A DNA stretch of 64,000 bases from Streptosporangium becharense (GTDB lineage: Bacteria; Actinomycetota; Actinomycetes; Streptosporangiales; Streptosporangiaceae): assembly GCF_014204985.1 (NCBI RefSeq), contig NZ_JACHMP010000001.1, positions 5,518,001 through 5,582,000 of the forward strand. Direction: 5' to 3'. The first letter of the stretch is position 1; each line of letters starts with the position of its first letter. Below are positions 52,119 through 60,909 of this stretch, piece after piece. Below the pieces are notes generated by a model. The model searched no databases. It had not been told where the DNA came from and saw only the letters and a program-made list of their open reading frames with translations. The position numbers and the translations under genes are program-made.

Positions 52119-53558
52119 TCAGGCGTCCGAGATCCAGGACCCGTGGAAACCGGCGGGCACACGCCGCGGCAGCCGCACCGACGCCACGGGCGACAGGTCG
52201 GAGGCGTCCAGGACCAGCAACTCGGAGGCGATACCCGGGCCGCCGGTGACGATGGACAGCAGCCAGCCCTCATCCTCCCCGTGCGCCTCGCGGCCGGGGA
52301 CGAACACGGCCTCGCCCGGCATGCGATCCGGCCTCACCCGGTGGACGGCACTCGCCCCGGTCCGCACGTCGTACTTGACGATCGCCTCGGCGGAGACCGC
52401 GTACAGGTAGCGGTTCCGGTCGCCGGTGCGGCAGTCGTTCAGCGTGGGGAACTCCACGTCGAGGTCGTCGAGCGATTCCTCACGCACCCCGGCACCGGGT
52501 GTCAGGACGTACCGGTGCAGCCGGGCCGCGCCTTTCGCGGCCGCTGCGGCGGCAGGGTCGGCGTCGCCGCCGATCTCCTCCCACACGGCGGCGAACGCCG
52601 CAGGGGCGTAGCGGACGGCATCGAGTACGACGCGGCCGGAGAGGTCCTCGTGGGCGTTGGCGGTGTGGAAGACGTAACACGGGTCGATGTCGAACCAGAT
52701 CACGTCGGTGGCGTCGGTGGCGTCGGTGGCGTCGGTGGCGTCGGTGGGTCCGGTGCCCGTGGTGGGTCCGGTGCCCGTGGTGGGATTGGTGCCCGCGGTG
52801 GGTTCGGCGGGTTCGGTGCCCGCGGTGGCTCCGGCCCGTGGCATGACCCCCAGGCGCGCGCCGTACCGGTCGTCCCAGCGATACGGCATCCCGCCCGTGG
52901 CGGCGAGCCCCATGTCGAACACGACGGGCAGGTCCATCCAGACGACGTGGCCGGTGGTGATGGCGAAGTCGTGCATCATCGTCGGCCCCGGCACCCGGAT
53001 CTCCCGGCTCTCCACCAGCCTCCCGTCCGCCGACAGGCGATGGTAGGTGAGGTACGGCGGCCGGAAACCGTAGCCGAAGAACAGCAGTTCGCCGGTCACC
53101 GGGTCGCGTTTGGGGTGCGCCGTCATGGCGGTGGTGAGCAGCCCGCCGAAGTCGCACGGGCCGACCGTCTCGAGTTCGGGGGTGAGCTCGTAGGGCAGGC
53201 CGCTCTCGACCAGCGCGAGGATCCGATTCCCGTGCGGGACGACGTGGGTGTTCGCGGGCACCGCGGCCAGGTCCACGGAGAGGTCGTCGCGGACGAACGG
53301 TGCCCCGTTGGTGAACGCGCTGGTCCGCACCCACCGGTTGCGGTACCACTCGGCGCGGCCGTCGCGCAGCCGCACACCGTGCACCATCCCGGGACCGGCG
53401 AACCAGTGGCCGGGATCCCGCCCGGGGAGCGGGTTGGGGCCGTTGCGGAGGTAACGGCCGGTGAGCTCCGGTGGCAGGGCACCGGTCACCGGCAGGTCGA
53501 AGGCGTCCGTCTCGTCGGGCACCGGCGCCAGGAACCCCCGCAGGTAGAAAGGAGTCAC
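52119..53558 (-). CDS. carotenoid cleavage oxygenase family protein
   Basis: 479 residues, RPE65/CCD seven-bladed propeller. The four iron histidines are visible in MTAHPKRDP, MMHDFAIT, FHTANAHED and FHGSW, plus RYLRNGPNPLPG at the N-terminus. Cleaves a carotenoid, apocarotenoid or stilbene with O2. A low-complexity insertion (about 250-290, TGTGPTTGTGPTDATDATDA) lies in a surface loop and comes from 9-15 bp DNA repeats. GTG 53558 with GGGAGGTG at 7 nt. No carotenoid synthesis genes nearby. Confidence 0.94.
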   Translation of the reverse strand: MTPFYLRGFLAPVPDETDAFDLPVTGALPPELTGRYLRNGPNPLPGRDPGHWFAGPGMVHGVRLRDGRAEWYRNRWVRTSAFTNGAPFVRDDLSVDLAAVPANTHVVPHGNRILALVESGLPYELTPELETVGPCDFGGLLTTAMTAHPKRDPVTGELLFFGYGFRPPYLTYHRLSADGRLVESREIRVPGPTMMHDFAITTGHVVWMDLPVVFDMGLAATGGMPYRWDDRYGARLGVMPRAGATAGTEPAEPTAGTNPTTGTGPTTGTGPTDATDATDATDATDVIWFDIDPCYVFHTANAHEDLSGRVVLDAVRYAPAAFAAVWEEIGGDADPAAAAAAKGAARLHRYVLTPGAGVREESLDDLDVEFPTLNDCRTGDRNRYLYAVSAEAIVKYDVRTGASAVHRVRPDRMPGEAVFVPGREAHGEDEGWLLSIVTGGPGIASELLVLDASDLSPVASVRLPRRVPAGFHGSWISDA

Positions 53559-53699
53559 GGTGGGACACCTCCCGTCAGGGCCGGGACGGCACGGGCCGCC
53601 GGGTGTCGTCCTTCTCAACCGTGGCACGCGGTGGCCGTGAACCTCCACTCCCGGCATGCCAAACGAGGGACAAGTCCCGGTGGCGGCTTCCGGAACCGC

Positions 53700-53835
53700 C
53701 GGTCCCCGGGACCGGGCACCATACGGGCGGGGCCGTCCGGGGGACGTCCGTACGGGTGGGGCCGTCCGTGGGGCCGTCCGTGCGGGCGGGGCCGTCCGAG
53801 GGCGTCCGTACGAGCAAGTGCCGCATGGAAGAGGG
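53700..53835. repeat. G-rich repeats of GGGGCCGTCCG
   Basis: GGGGCCGTCC(G/T) recurs at least four times with CGTCCGTACGGG variants. Gap 53559-53949 (391 bp) between divergent genes otherwise shows no gene; the carotenoid oxygenase promoter should be at its left end. Confidence 0.6.
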
Positions 53836-53949
53836 CCGTACGGGTGAGCCCGTATGGACGCGCCGCATGGGCGAGCACCGCACGGACGCGACCCGCCGGA
53901 CGTTAAGCACATGCGAATTGTCGGGGGGACAGGGAAGAATGGCTCCATC

Positions 53950-54123
53950 ATGACCATTTCCTCGTCCCTACCGTTCATCGCCACGACCTCGCCGAGCGGC
54001 GACATCGTGGTCTTCTACGTCGGCACCGAGCCTCGTATGACGCCTGAGCAGGCGCTCGCGTTCGCCGACCAGCTCCGCGACCTCGCGACTCAGGCGGCCT
54101 GCGCCGACCTGGTCAACTGCTGA
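53950..54123 (+). CDS. small actinobacterial protein
   Basis: 57 residues, one beta hairpin (SPSGDIVVFYVG) and an amphipathic helix (MTPEQALAFADQLRDLATQA). Resembles the short hypothetical proteins found next to regulators in Streptosporangiaceae. ATG 53950; no good ribosome-binding site, perhaps leaderless. Its stop is repeated 17 bp on (54116-54126 and 54133-54143). Confidence 0.6.
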   Translation: MTISSSLPFIATTSPSGDIVVFYVGTEPRMTPEQALAFADQLRDLATQAACADLVNC

Positions 54124-54163
54124 CCGACATCGACTGCTGACCGGCTCGGGCGGCCTGCGCCGA
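54093..54163 (+). repeat. partial duplication of a gene's 3' end with its stop
   Basis: GGCGGCCTGCGCCGA at 54093 recurs at 54149, and ACTGCTGACCG containing the TGA stop at 54116 recurs at 54133. Confidence 0.75.
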
Positions 54164-54222
54164 TCCCAACGGCCGGTCGACCGCCGGCCGAACGGGTCGG
54201 CTATCCCGATCACGGAATCATT

Positions 54223-54247
54223 CGCCCCCGGCACCGGGCCGGGGGCG
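54223..54247. terminator. 10-bp perfect hairpin between convergent genes
   Basis: CGCCCCCGGC (54223-54232) / GCCGGGGGCG (54238-54247), 5-nt loop. Lies between the 57-residue gene and the STAS gene and could end both transcripts. Confidence 0.7.
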
Positions 54248-54283
54248 TTCGCATGTCGGCCGAGGCTTCTCTCCGCCCGCCGG

Positions 54284-54637
54284 TCACCCCTCGCAGGCGA
54301 TGTCGAACCGCTCGTCGAGCCTGGTGATACGGAACAACCGGGCGATCCGGTCCGGGACGCGGGCCAGCCGGAGGCGGACGCCGCGCGCGCGGGCCCGGTT
54401 GTCGGCGTGGATGAGGGCGGTCAGCCCCGAGGCGTCCATGAAGGAGATCCCGGTCATGTCGACCACGACCTCGCCGCAGTCCCGGCTGGCCCGGCCGAGG
54501 TGGGCGTCGAGCAGATGAGCGGTGGCGATGTCGACCTCCCCGCAGGCCGTCACCACCTTCTTCCCGGTGCCGTCGGCCTTGACGGACACGCCGAAGGAGG
54601 GGCCCCGTCGCGGCGGACGGGCGAGGACGATGCTCAT
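54284..54637 (-). CDS. STAS-domain anti-sigma factor antagonist
   Basis: 117 residues. Strand VVTACGEVDIATAHLLDAHL and phosphorylation loop ISFMDASGLTALI with Ser70. SpoIIAA/RsbV-like partner of an anti-sigma kinase not encoded here. ATG 54637 begins the conserved part. Second STAS gene of the window, only distantly similar to that at 19038. Confidence 0.93.
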   Translation of the reverse strand: MSIVLARPPRRGPSFGVSVKADGTGKKVVTACGEVDIATAHLLDAHLGRASRDCGEVVVDMTGISFMDASGLTALIHADNRARARGVRLRLARVPDRIARLFRITRLDERFDIACEG

Positions 54638-54825
54638 CTGGCCACTCCGGTGGGCAGGGCCGACCGGGTCGATCGGCGTCGGATCACCTCGGTGCACGGA
54701 GGAACGCTCCTGAACCGAGTCGTCCCTCCAGTCTGATGGGCGGGCGAGCGGGATCCTAGGGCCGAAGGTCCTGAAAGTCGCAAAGGTGGCCGGTCCAGGT
54801 CATCGCAGCGCAGACTGCGGGCCGG

Positions 54826-54985
54826 GCCCGCCGTCGCCACCGGCCGCCCGTCACCCGGTCGTCACCTGCCGCCCGTCGTCACCTGTCACCCGTCACCCGC
54901 CGTCGTCACCTGTCACCGGCCGCCCGTCCCCTGGCCGTCGCCTGCCGCCTCTCACCTGCCCTCGTCACCCGTCACCTGCCCGCGG
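54826..54985. repeat. low-complexity CGTCACC/GCCGCCCGTC repeats
   Basis: About 160 bp built from CGTCACC, CTGCCGCCC and CCGTCACC words, C-rich on the plus strand. It fills most of gap 54638-55069 between the divergent STAS and CapA-like genes. The CapA promoter lies to its right. Confidence 0.7.
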
Positions 54986-55069
54986 CCGGGGTGAGAGGGG
55001 GAGCGGGAGCAGGGGCACGGGGCCGGTGGGTGCCCCGGCCGGGTGCCCGGCCGTGCTTACCATGGAGAC

Positions 55070-56182
55070 ATGCGCGCCGGTCCGGTGACGTTGTTCCTGT
55101 GCGGCGACGTCATGCTCGGCCGCGGCGTCGACCAGATCCTCCCCTGCCCCGGCGACCCGGCGTTGCGGGAGGCGTACATCTCGGACGCCCGGTCGTACGT
55201 CGAGCTGGCGGAGGCGGTGAACGGCCGGATCCCGCGTCCGGTCGGCTTCTCCTGGCCCTGGGGGGACGCCCTGTGGGTGCTCGACGAGGCCACGCTCGAC
55301 GTCCGGGTGGTGAATCTGGAGACGAGCGTCACGCGGAGCGACGAGTTCGCCCCCGGAAAGGGCGTGCACTACCGGATGAACCCCGGAAACCTCCCCTGCC
55401 TGGCCGAGGTGCGGCCCGACGTCTGCGCGCTGGCGAACAACCACGTGCTGGACTTCGGCCGCCCGGGGCTCGGGGAGACGCTCGACGTCCTGGCCGGTGC
55501 GGGACTGCGAACGGCCGGGGCGGGCCGGGACGCGGACGAGGCGCGGCGGCCCGCGATCGTCCCGGACGGGCACGGGGGCCGGGTGCTGGTCTTCTCGTTC
55601 GGGCTGCCGTCCAGCGGCATCCCGACGGACTGGGCGGCGACCCGGCACCGGGCCGGTGTCGACGTCGTCCCTGAACCGTCCACCGCCGCGGCGGCCGCGA
55701 TCGCGGACCGGGTGCGGCGGGAGAAGCGGCCGGGTGACGTCGCGGTCGCCTCCGTCCACTGGGGTTCCAACTGGGGCTATCGGATCCCCCTGGAACAGGT
55801 CCGTTTCGCGCACCGGCTGGTCGACGGCGGCGTCGACGTCGTGCACGGGCACTCCTCGCACCATCCCCGCCCGATCGAGGTGTACCACGGCAGGCTCATC
55901 CTGTACGGCTGCGGTGACCTGGTCGACGACTACGAGGGCATCACGGGTAACGAGCGGTACCGGGACGATCTGCGGTTGTTGTACCTCGTGTCGCTGGAGC
56001 CGGGTTCGGGGGAGCTGGCCGGGCTGAGGATGGTGCCCCTGCAGGCGCACCGGATGCGGCTTCGCCACGCCTCGCAGGAGGACTCCCACTGGCTGCGGGG
56101 ACTCCTCGACCGGATCGGCGGCGGCTTCGGGGCACGGGTCGGCCTCGAACCGGACGGGGTGCTCACGTTGCGCCGGGACTGA
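55070..56182 (+). CDS. CapA family (poly-gamma-glutamate synthesis-type) metallophosphatase-like protein
   Basis: 370 residues. LFLCGDVMLGRGVDQIL (metal Asp), VVNLETSVT, ALANNHVLDFG (NNH), and VHGHSSHHPRPIEVY with ligand histidines. Calcineurin-like fold; CapA relatives are linked to polyglutamate or exported polymers, though here no capBC genes exist and no signal is seen. TACCAT (55058-55063) is 6 nt before ATG 55070: leaderless. Confidence 0.93.
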   Translation: MRAGPVTLFLCGDVMLGRGVDQILPCPGDPALREAYISDARSYVELAEAVNGRIPRPVGFSWPWGDALWVLDEATLDVRVVNLETSVTRSDEFAPGKGVHYRMNPGNLPCLAEVRPDVCALANNHVLDFGRPGLGETLDVLAGAGLRTAGAGRDADEARRPAIVPDGHGGRVLVFSFGLPSSGIPTDWAATRHRAGVDVVPEPSTAAAAAIADRVRREKRPGDVAVASVHWGSNWGYRIPLEQVRFAHRLVDGGVDVVHGHSSHHPRPIEVYHGRLILYGCGDLVDDYEGITGNERYRDDLRLLYLVSLEPGSGELAGLRMVPLQAHRMRLRHASQEDSHWLRGLLDRIGGGFGARVGLEPDGVLTLRRD

Positions 56183-56344
56183 AGGACGCCGCCGACGGCT
56201 CCCAGCGACCGGCTGTTCTCGACGGCGATCGGTGGCCTCCGGCGACCGGCTGTTCTCAGGTCCCGCCGACCCTCGAAAGTGGCATGGGTGGGCCTCATAC
56301 CGTACACAGTGTTCTGTCACCACCTCTAGCAGGAGGTCACGTAT

Positions 56345-56455
56345 GTGACCGGTTCATCTGCGGACCTCTACGCAGCCTCGCTGGCGAACGTGGCCTGGCT
56401 TCTCTATCTCGTGGGGACGATCCCGCCGTTCTTCCCCGGAGCGAACGTTCGCTAG
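56345..56455 (+). CDS. 36-residue hydrophobic peptide gene
   Basis: GTG 56345 to TAG 56455. A perfect Shine-Dalgarno AGGAGGT lies 8 nt upstream and an intrinsic terminator starts 2 nt downstream. The peptide has an N-terminal polar part (TGSSADLYAASL) and one hydrophobic helix (NVAWLLYLVGTIPPFFPG). Family not recognised; could be a membrane-acting peptide, toxin or leader. A dyad ACAGTGTTCTGT lies upstream (near 56307-56318). Confidence 0.6.
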   Translation: MTGSSADLYAASLANVAWLLYLVGTIPPFFPGANVR

Positions 56456-56456
56456 G

Positions 56457-56480
56457 CCGAGCAGCGCTCGGTTCCTCTTT
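56457..56480 (+). terminator. intrinsic terminator of the tiny gene
   Basis: CCGAGC (56457-56462), 3-nt loop, GCTCGG (56466-56471), then T-rich TTCCTCTTT (56472-56480). Confidence 0.75.
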
Positions 56481-56605
56481 GAACGTCAAGGCCAGGCGTA
56501 TCGTCAAGGCGACTCACCGCACCCGCCGCAGACGGTGGTTCGGCTCTGAGAGGTGCATTCATCGGCTTCCCTGATGAAAGACCGCATTTCACGTCTTCCG
56601 CACAA

Positions 56606-56611
56606 TATGAT
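56606..56611 (+). promoter_or_regulatory. -10 element of the methyltransferase gene
   Basis: TATGAT stands out in an AT-richer patch 22 nt before the ATG; -35 not clear (CGCATT at 56584-56589 would give a 16-bp spacer). Confidence 0.45.
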
Positions 56612-56632
56612 CATCCGGACCACACTGGGACC

Positions 56633-57454
56633 ATGAGGAAGGACTCCCCCGTGGCCGGCAGGCAGGACGAGCACAAGTACGGCATCGACACGACCAGGCC
56701 CAGCATCGCCAGGGCCTACGACGTGGTCCTCAACGGCAAGGACAACTTCGAGGTCGACCGGGCCTTCGTCGCCGAGATCGTGAAGGTCGTCCCCGAGATC
56801 TACGACGTGGCGACCTACAACCGGCGGATCCTCGGCAGAGGGGTGCGGTTCCTGTCGGGCCAGGGCATCACCCAGTTCATCGACCTCGGCTCGGGCCTGC
56901 CGACCGTGGAGAACACCCACCAGGTCGCGCAGCGCGCGAACCCGGAGTCACGGGTCGTCTACGTCGACAACGACCCGATGGTGCTGGCCCACGGCCGGGC
57001 ACTGCTGGCGGAGAACGACCGCACGGCGGTCGTCACCTCCGACCTGCGTGACCCGGCGGCGATCCTCGCCGACCCGGAGGTCACCAGGCTCATCGACTTC
57101 GACCGGCCGGTGGGCGTGCTGCTGGTCGGCATCCTGCACCACCTGCACGACGACGAGGACCCGCGGGGAATCGTCGAGGCGTACATGGCGGCGGTCCCGC
57201 CGGGCAGTCACCTGTTCATCACCCACTTCTGCGCCTCCAGCCAGGACTCGCGTGACGCCGAGCAGAAGTTCCTCGCGCTGCTCGGCACCGGCCGGTTCCG
57301 CACGGAGAAGGAGATCACTGCCTTCTTCGACGGGTTCGAGCTCCTCGAACCGGGCGTCGTCCCGCTGCCCCTGTGGCGGCCCGACGAGCCCGTCTCCGCG
57401 GAACTGACCGTGGGCCAGCGACTGATGTACGGCGGGATGGCCCGCAAGCGGTAG
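56633..57454 (+). CDS. SAM-dependent methyltransferase, PF04672 (DUF574) family
   Basis: 273 residues. IDTTRPSIARAYDVVLNGKD N-terminus and QFIDLGSGLPTVENTHQVAQ SAM-binding loop, VVYVDNDPMVLAHG (acidic ribose ligand) are diagnostic of this actinobacterial family. Substrate unknown; often located near secondary metabolism or stress genes. The stop is immediately followed by a kinase relic. Confidence 0.95.
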   Translation: MRKDSPVAGRQDEHKYGIDTTRPSIARAYDVVLNGKDNFEVDRAFVAEIVKVVPEIYDVATYNRRILGRGVRFLSGQGITQFIDLGSGLPTVENTHQVAQRANPESRVVYVDNDPMVLAHGRALLAENDRTAVVTSDLRDPAAILADPEVTRLIDFDRPVGVLLVGILHHLHDDEDPRGIVEAYMAAVPPGSHLFITHFCASSQDSRDAEQKFLALLGTGRFRTEKEITAFFDGFELLEPGVVPLPLWRPDEPVSAELTVGQRLMYGGMARKR

Positions 57455-57455
57455 C

Positions 57456-57987
57456 CGTTTTCGGCATCGGCCGTGTCCTTGCCGAGATCTTCGTGACGAC
57501 CAAGGCGTTCACCGGCACGCCCGCCTACCCGGCGCCCGAGCAGCTCTCCGGTGATGAAGCCGGCTCCGCTCTGGACGTGTTCGCCTGGGTCTCCACCGTC
57601 GCCTTCGCGGCCACGGGCCGGCCGCCGTTCGGCGACGGCTCCCCCCTCGCGACCACCTTCGACAGGTTCCTCAACGAGGAGCCTGACCTCGACGGGATCG
57701 AGGCGCCGTTGCGGAGCCTCCTCGTCGAGTGCCTCACCAAGGACCCAGCTCGGCGGCCGTCGGCACGGCGGATCCTCGAACACCTGATCCGCGAGGGAAA
57801 ACCCGTTCCAGGACTGCGGGCCCGGGTGGAGAGACCGGGCCCGCAGGACAGGCCGACCGCTCTCAGGGCGGTGAGCGACGCTCCGGGGCCGGGCAGGTCG
57901 GGAGAACCCGGAACCCTCGGCCGTCTCCTCCGCCGGGTCGCGGCCGTCCGAGCCCTCGTCAGCCGCTCCGGCCCGGTACGGAGGTGA
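57456..57987 (+). pseudogene. C-terminal relic of a serine/threonine protein kinase
   Basis: An open frame starting right behind the methyltransferase stop encodes VFGIGRVLAE, then AFTGTPAYPAPEQLSGDE, DVFAWVSTVAFAATGRPPFG and LTKDPARRPSARRILEHL: the kinase activation segment and C-lobe. The N-lobe and catalytic loop are absent and the DFG Asp has become Val. No start codon with ribosome-binding site suits it. The rest is a Pro/Arg-rich tail overlapping the DUF5682 gene end by 29 bp. Clearly a truncated copy of actinobacterial kinases. Confidence 0.78.
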
Positions 57988-60859
57988 GCAGCCCGGCGAC
58001 GGCACCGGCGGTGGCGGGATACCGCGCCAGCAGCTCACCGGCCTCCCGGTGGCCGGCTTCACGGTGACCGGAAGGCCCGGCGGCCTGCGTGACCGGTTGC
58101 CACCCGGCGTCGCATCCGAGCAGCGCGGCCACGGCGTCGCACGCCGCGGGGTGACCGGCCAGCAGGTCGGTCACCGGTCCGGCCGCTCCCGCCGTCGTGG
58201 CCACCGCGGACGCCGTCGCCGCTGACCCCGCCGTCTCCAGAGCCGTCCGCGCCGACCGCGCCGACCAGGGCGGCACCCACGCGTCGAGGGCGTGCAGGCC
58301 GGCCGGGAAGGTGCGGCCCGCCTCACGGACGAGCACGGGCACCAGCTCACGGGCCTGGTCGCGCAGCGTGGTGATCAGTATGGGCAGCCACGGGAGCAGG
58401 ACGGCGTCGGGCAACCGGGCGAAGGCGTTGGACATCACCTCGACCACGAAGGGGGTCAGCGCGGGGACGGGTTCCAGCGCCTGGACGAACCCGCTCAGAT
58501 ACTGCGGGAACGCCGGGACGACCAGCGGGTTGGCCAGCAGCCCGTCACACCGTTCCCGCAGCTCCGCCGTCGACAGCAGGCCGAGCTGCGACTGGGCGGC
58601 CCACAGCAACGCCACCTTGGCGGGCGCCTCGGGATGGGACTGCCGCACCGCGAGTTCGAGCTGCGCGCGGTCGCAGCCCAGTGTCAGCGCGAGACCCTCC
58701 ATGGTGAGCAGGAAGCCGAGCACGGCGGCCACCTGGCGGACGCCGGTGTCGTCGTCCACGAAGGAGGTCGGCAGCAGCGTGCAGTAGTGCGCGTACCCGC
58801 CGGCGACGAACGCCTCGCACCACGCCGGGAGCACCGGTTCCGTGGCACGGTAGTGGGCCAGCAGCCGGCGGATCCGGCGCAGCACCTCGGGGGCGTCGTC
58901 CACGGTGCGCTCGGCGGCCAGCAACTCCACGGCCCGTGCCCCGAGCTCGTCGGCGAAGCGCCGGCCGCCCAGGTAGACGATGGCGTCCTCCACGGCCGCG
59001 AGGGCGTCGGCGGCGGTCGCCTCGGGCGCCCACACGGTGCGGCGCAGCCGTTGCTCCAGCACCTGCTCGACGGTGACGCCCTCGTACCCCAGCTCGATGA
59101 TCGACCGCTGGTGGCGGCCGATCGCCAGATCCCAGCTCTCCTGGATGGACCGTTCGCCGAGCCGGCGCGTGCCCATGATGGGGCGGACCGCCCCCTCGGG
59201 CAGCAGGCGGCGCAGGATCCACAGCACGTTCGAGCAGGGCACCAGCTCGGGGTTCGTGCCGAGGTCGAGCAGTGCCCGCTGCACCGTGCGCTTCTCCGGA
59301 TCGACCCCCAGCGGGCTCAGCCGGTCGTACACGTCGCGGGCCAGCGGCGGGAGGGCGTGGTAGCCGACCTGGCCGACGCGGTCGCCGCCCAGGAGGATCT
59401 CACACAGCCGCCGCACGTCGCGGCGGCCCGGCACCACGTCCTTCTCGATGCACGTGACCGCCGCGTCGGCGAAGTCGTAGGGCGTGGGACGGGCCCGGTT
59501 GCGCAGCCCCGCGAGCAGGATGGACGTCTCGAACACGGCGATGGCGTCGGCCGTGCTCGCCAGGTATCCGTTGCGGCGCGCCAGCCGCACGATGTCGACG
59601 CACCACCCGAGCAGCTCGGCCTCGTCGAGGCCGTCGAGCGCGGGCGGGGCCGACAGGAAACCGGACAGCCGGTCGGTGACCGGTCCCGGCTCCACCGGCG
59701 CCACCGTGCGCGGCCGGCGCGCGCGGGCACCCCGCTGGCCTTCGAGCCGGAAGGGGGCGACGCCGCTGCGCGCCACCGCCTTGGTCCAGGTGGCCGCGGC
59801 GACCGACACCGAGCCGGAGGCGAGCCCGAACTGGGCCTCGACGGCGGAGTGGCTGGACGGGATGAGCCCGTACTGCCAGCGGGTGGCCGTCCGGGGGCTG
59901 ATGTCGTACGCCGGAGCCTCCGCGGCCAGGCCGAACTGCTCGACCCGGCTGGCCGCGTGGAACGCGCCGCAGACGTACAGGCACTGCGCCGGGTCGGCGC
60001 CCGAGGCGGCGAGGTGCTCGCGCATGCGGGTCCACATGTAACGCTCGCGGTCTTCGTCGCGGGCGTGCCGGTCGTCACCGGAGGGACGCAGGCGCCGGAA
60101 CAGGCTGCCGATCAGCACCATGACCTGCCGGTAGGTGTCGTAGTCCGCGCCGGCCAGGGGTTGCTCCACGTACTGGTCCCACCATTCCGACCAGTGCCGG
60201 ACCCTGCCGTGGTGGAGCAGGTGTTCCTCCAGTTCCGCGAACCGGGGCCGCAGGTCGCCGATCTCGACGCCCACGGCGTCACCGTGCAGGGCCGCCTCCT
60301 CCTCGTTTCCGGCGGTGTCGTTTCCGGCGGTGTCGTTCCCGTCGCCGCCGTCGGCCGCCGCGGGCTCGGCCGGCTCGCGGGGCAGCCACTGGAAGACGTG
60401 GTCCGCCGAGCGGTCCACCAGCACCAGTTCGACGTCCGGCGTGTCGAGGGCGTAGGCGATCGCCTGGTACTCGGCCGACGCCTCGGTGACGGGCGCCACG
60501 ACGCTGAGCGGCCCCCAGCCGGCCGGGAAACCGTCGAGGTCGGAGGCGAACGCCTGCAACGCCACCGGGAGGCGGCAGTTGCGCAGCTCCTCCAGGAGCG
60601 GACGCAGGTCCTCACACAGCTCCAGGTAGATCACCTTGGGCTGTTTCTCGCGCAGGCGCCGCGCCATGGCCAGCGCGGAGGCCGGTGAGTGGTGGCACAC
60701 CGGGAAGATCTCAAGCTCCTCGCGCAGCGCTCGGTCGACGTCGTCGACCATGCCCGACAGGATGCCGGCCAGGGCGTCCGGGGCGCCGGCGAAGGCGGAG
60801 GCGGCGTCGAGCAGTTGCTGCCGCAGTGCGCCGAAGGGAGCTGGGCTCGCCGGGCTCAT
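57959..60859 (-). CDS. DUF5682 family protein
   Basis: 966 residues. N-terminal IFPVCHHSPASALAMARRLR and VIYLELCEDLRPLL, then CLYVCGAFHAASRVEQFG with conserved His/Cys; mostly alpha-helical C-terminal half. DUF5682 is found with MoxR ATPase, VWA and SWIM proteins (compare E. coli yehL-yehM-yehP-yehQ). An Asn/Asp/Thr/Gly repeat (NDTAGNDTAGNEEE) interrupts the first third. GAGGAG before ATG 60859. Last gene of the operon. Biochemical function unknown. Confidence 0.92.
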   Translation of the reverse strand: MSPASPAPFGALRQQLLDAASAFAGAPDALAGILSGMVDDVDRALREELEIFPVCHHSPASALAMARRLREKQPKVIYLELCEDLRPLLEELRNCRLPVALQAFASDLDGFPAGWGPLSVVAPVTEASAEYQAIAYALDTPDVELVLVDRSADHVFQWLPREPAEPAAADGGDGNDTAGNDTAGNEEEAALHGDAVGVEIGDLRPRFAELEEHLLHHGRVRHWSEWWDQYVEQPLAGADYDTYRQVMVLIGSLFRRLRPSGDDRHARDEDRERYMWTRMREHLAASGADPAQCLYVCGAFHAASRVEQFGLAAEAPAYDISPRTATRWQYGLIPSSHSAVEAQFGLASGSVSVAAATWTKAVARSGVAPFRLEGQRGARARRPRTVAPVEPGPVTDRLSGFLSAPPALDGLDEAELLGWCVDIVRLARRNGYLASTADAIAVFETSILLAGLRNRARPTPYDFADAAVTCIEKDVVPGRRDVRRLCEILLGGDRVGQVGYHALPPLARDVYDRLSPLGVDPEKRTVQRALLDLGTNPELVPCSNVLWILRRLLPEGAVRPIMGTRRLGERSIQESWDLAIGRHQRSIIELGYEGVTVEQVLEQRLRRTVWAPEATAADALAAVEDAIVYLGGRRFADELGARAVELLAAERTVDDAPEVLRRIRRLLAHYRATEPVLPAWCEAFVAGGYAHYCTLLPTSFVDDDTGVRQVAAVLGFLLTMEGLALTLGCDRAQLELAVRQSHPEAPAKVALLWAAQSQLGLLSTAELRERCDGLLANPLVVPAFPQYLSGFVQALEPVPALTPFVVEVMSNAFARLPDAVLLPWLPILITTLRDQARELVPVLVREAGRTFPAGLHALDAWVPPWSARSARTALETAGSAATASAVATTAGAAGPVTDLLAGHPAACDAVAALLGCDAGWQPVTQAAGPSGHREAGHREAGELLARYPATAGAVAGLLTSVPGRSG

Positions 60860-60909
60860 CGAATCTCCTCGGATGATGGGCACCCCCGCCCGCAGGCGGG
60901 GGGAGGACG

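Noticed and set aside
56513-56632. second peptide gene between the tiny gene and the methyltransferase
   Set aside because: No start codon with a ribosome-binding site and no sustained open frame; treated as leader DNA.
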